Positions 12,380-13,941 of a DNA stretch of 13,941 bases are shown here, piece after piece. The stretch spans positions 1 through 13,941 of the forward strand of contig CALAKO010000119.1 of the NCBI GenBank assembly GCA_937922955.1, written 5' to 3'. The first letter of the stretch is position 1, and the number at the start of each line of letters is the position of its first letter. The position numbers and the translations under genes were made by a program. The notes beneath the pieces were generated by a model, which had not been told where the DNA came from, did not search any database, and saw nothing but the letters and a program-made list of their open reading frames with translations. This DNA is from an uncultured Peptococcaceae bacterium. GTDB lineage: Bacteria; Bacillota; Peptococcia; Peptococcales; Peptococcaceae.

Positions 12380-13941
12380 ATGAAGCCGTTTGTTCATTTG
12401 CACAACCATACTGCCTATAGCTTATTGGACGGTGCCGGACGCATTTCCGACGAAGTGGCGCGTGCCGCCGAATTGGGAATGCCGGCACTGGCCATCACCG
12501 ACCACGGTGTCATGTATGGGGCCGTGGAGTTTTATCGTGCTTGCAAAAAGGCGGGCATCAAGCCCATTATTGGCTGCGAAGTGTATGTTGCACCGCGTAC
12601 CAGATTTGATAAGGAAAATAAGCGGGATGCATCCCCATATCATTTGATTCTTTTGGTGAAAAATGAGGTTGGCTATCGCAACCTTTGTAAGCTCGTGACG
12701 ATGAGTTCTCTGGAAGGCTTCTACTATCATCCGCGTGTGGACCGCGAGATTCTCAGTCAGCACCACGAGGGGCTGATTGCAATGAGTGCCTGCTTGGGCG
12801 GCGAAGTGCCGCGCTGTCTCATGAACGATGACATGGAAGCGGCGCGTGAAGCAGCGACCTGGTATCAGAACCTGTTCGGTGAGGATTATTATTTCGAACT
12901 GCAGAATCATGGCATTCCGGAGCAGGTTAAGGTCAACGACGGTCTGCATGTATTGAGCCAAGAGTTGGGGATCAAGCTGGTTGCTACCAACGATAACCAC
13001 TATGTTCGTGCCGAAGATGCAGACGTGCAGGACGTGATGCTCTGCATTCAGACAGCAACCACCATTGATGCCGAAGATCGCATGCGCTTCAGCGGGCGTG
13101 AATATTATTTCAAGAGCTATGAAGAAATGCTGCGCATGTTGCCTGATGATGCCGAAGCGTTGGATGAAACGGTGCGCGTTGCGGAAAAATGCAACTTTGA
13201 CTTCACTCTCGACCATCATTTCATGCCGAACTTTGACACGCCGGAGGGCATGGACCATAAAGCGTATCTGCGCAGCCTTTGCGAAGAAGGGGTGCGCCGC
13301 CGTTATCCAGAGGCGGATGCCAGTGTCTATGAGCGCCTGGACTACGAGCTTGGCGTCATTGACAAAATGGGGTACAATACCTACTTTTTGATTGTCTGGG
13401 ATTTTGTCAATTATGCCAAAAGTCATGGTATTTTCGTCGGGCCAGGGAGAGGCTCGGCGGCAGGCAGCATCGTCAGTTATTTGTTGGGGATCACCGATAT
13501 TGATCCGTTGAAGTATCAGCTGCTCTTTGAACGTTTTCTCAATCCGGAACGCGTCAGCATGCCGGATATCGATATTGACTTCTGTTATGAACGCCGCGGT
13601 GAAGTGATTGATTATGTGGCACGCCGTTATGGCGCCGATCATGTGACGCAGATCATTACTTTCAACAGCATGCTGGCGAAGGGCGCGGTGCGTGATGTTG
13701 GGCGCGTCATGAATGTGCCGCTGTCGGTGGTTAACAAGGTTACGAAGCTGATTCCGAATGAGTTGGGCATTACGTTGGACAAGGCCATCAGTGCGTCGGA
13801 CGAATTGCGAGAACTGATCGATAGCGATGAAAGCATCGCTCGTATGATTCAGATGGCGAAAAGCCTGGAAGGGCTGCCGCGCAACGCCGGTGTTCACGCT
13901 GCCGGCGTGGTCATCTCGGCTGAACCTGCCGACTATTATCT
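12380..13941 (+). CDS. dnaE: DNA polymerase III alpha subunit DnaE, N-terminal 520 residues (cut by window edge)
   Basis: A replicative or lagging-strand DNA polymerase of the C family. The frame starts MKPFVHLHNHTAYSLLDG and stays open to the last base; full family members have about 1,100-1,200 residues. The PHP domain keeps its metal-type residues (His6, His8, Asp41-His42 in ITDHG, Glu67, and later CLGGE and TNDNHY). In E. coli DnaE several of these are degenerate, so here the PHP metal site may be functional. The palm has GPGRGSAAGS (354-363) and the catalytic pair in PDIDIDF (Asp398, Asp400). The third catalytic Asp lies beyond the window. A GGGGG stretch (12370-12374) serves as a modest ribosome binding site, so expression probably depends on the upstream gene. 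Confidence 0.97.
   Translation, partial: MKPFVHLHNHTAYSLLDGAGRISDEVARAAELGMPALAITDHGVMYGAVEFYRACKKAGIKPIIGCEVYVAPRTRFDKENKRDASPYHLILLVKNEVGYRNLCKLVTMSSLEGFYYHPRVDREILSQHHEGLIAMSACLGGEVPRCLMNDDMEAAREAATWYQNLFGEDYYFELQNHGIPEQVKVNDGLHVLSQELGIKLVATNDNHYVRAEDADVQDVMLCIQTATTIDAEDRMRFSGREYYFKSYEEMLRMLPDDAEALDETVRVAEKCNFDFTLDHHFMPNFDTPEGMDHKAYLRSLCEEGVRRRYPEADASVYERLDYELGVIDKMGYNTYFLIVWDFVNYAKSHGIFVGPGRGSAAGSIVSYLLGITDIDPLKYQLLFERFLNPERVSMPDIDIDFCYERRGEVIDYVARRYGADHVTQIITFNSMLAKGAVRDVGRVMNVPLSVVNKVTKLIPNELGITLDKAISASDELRELIDSDESIARMIQMAKSLEGLPRNAGVHAAGVVISAEPADYY

Noticed and set aside
12422..13897. A 491-codon open frame on the minus strand opposite dnaE
   Set aside because: The plus strand encodes DnaE with PHP, GPGRGS and PDIDIDF motifs throughout. 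The minus frame gives a low-complexity His/Ile/Phe-rich product with no recognisable motif and arises from codon bias.

Overview
The window reads as a chromosomal segment of a Firmicutes bacterium, most plausibly a diderm one (Negativicutes / Selenomonadales type). The evidence is a mix of signals. Strong AGGAGG ribosome binding sites, sigma-A-like promoters, a YtoI-type HTH-DRTGG-CBS-hotdog protein upstream of dnaE, and a CD1247-like Zn-ribbon protein after EF-P are all Firmicutes traits. The type IV pilus / type II secretion-like operon carries PilM/N/O- or GspL/M-like inner-membrane subunits, which are usual in outer-membrane-bearing bacteria. The organism assignment is inference; no rRNA gene is present.

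Layout. (1) 1 to about 1635: the 3' part of an IS1182-family insertion sequence. The transposase frame is open through the left window edge. It is followed by a strong hairpin and by a terminal hairpin carrying the presumed right inverted repeat. (2) About 1700-1770: a promoter and leader. (3) 1771-8694: a compact nine-gene operon. It encodes a PilB/GspE ATPase, a PilC/GspF platform protein, four class III prepilins, a GspL-like (PilM-PilN-like) protein, a short PilO/GspM-like protein, and a GspK/PilX-like protein with a beta-rich, bactofilin-like body. (4) 8715-9797: an M24 Xaa-Pro aminopeptidase only 20 nt after the pilus operon. (5) 9811-10920: a well-formed promoter, efp, and an acidic Zn-ribbon protein. 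(6) 10921-11060: two hairpins, the second a clear intrinsic terminator. (7) 11061-12368: the YtoI-like protein. (8) 12380 to the right edge: the first 520 codons of dnaE with an intact-looking PHP domain.

How it works together. Region 3 should build an inner-membrane pseudopilus or thin pilus: cytoplasmic ATPase, platform, major and minor pilins, and alignment subunits. No retraction ATPase (PilT), secretin (PilQ/GspD) or prepilin peptidase (PilD) is encoded here, so these must lie elsewhere or be absent. Genes overlap or nearly touch (ATGA junctions), which suggests translational coupling. The rest is housekeeping: peptide turnover, translation of proline stretches, and replication.

Several open frames have upstream extensions that are not real. 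Starts were therefore placed by Shine-Dalgarno position: GTG 4511, ATG 4839 (tentative), ATG 5288, GTG 7762, ATG 11061. The most notable observations are a 30-base near-identical repeat shared by the first two pilin genes, alanine-type prepilin processing sites in three of the four pilins, the unusual last gene of the pilus operon, and the IS copy sitting directly upstream of the operon promoter. I found no CRISPR array, tRNA or rRNA.
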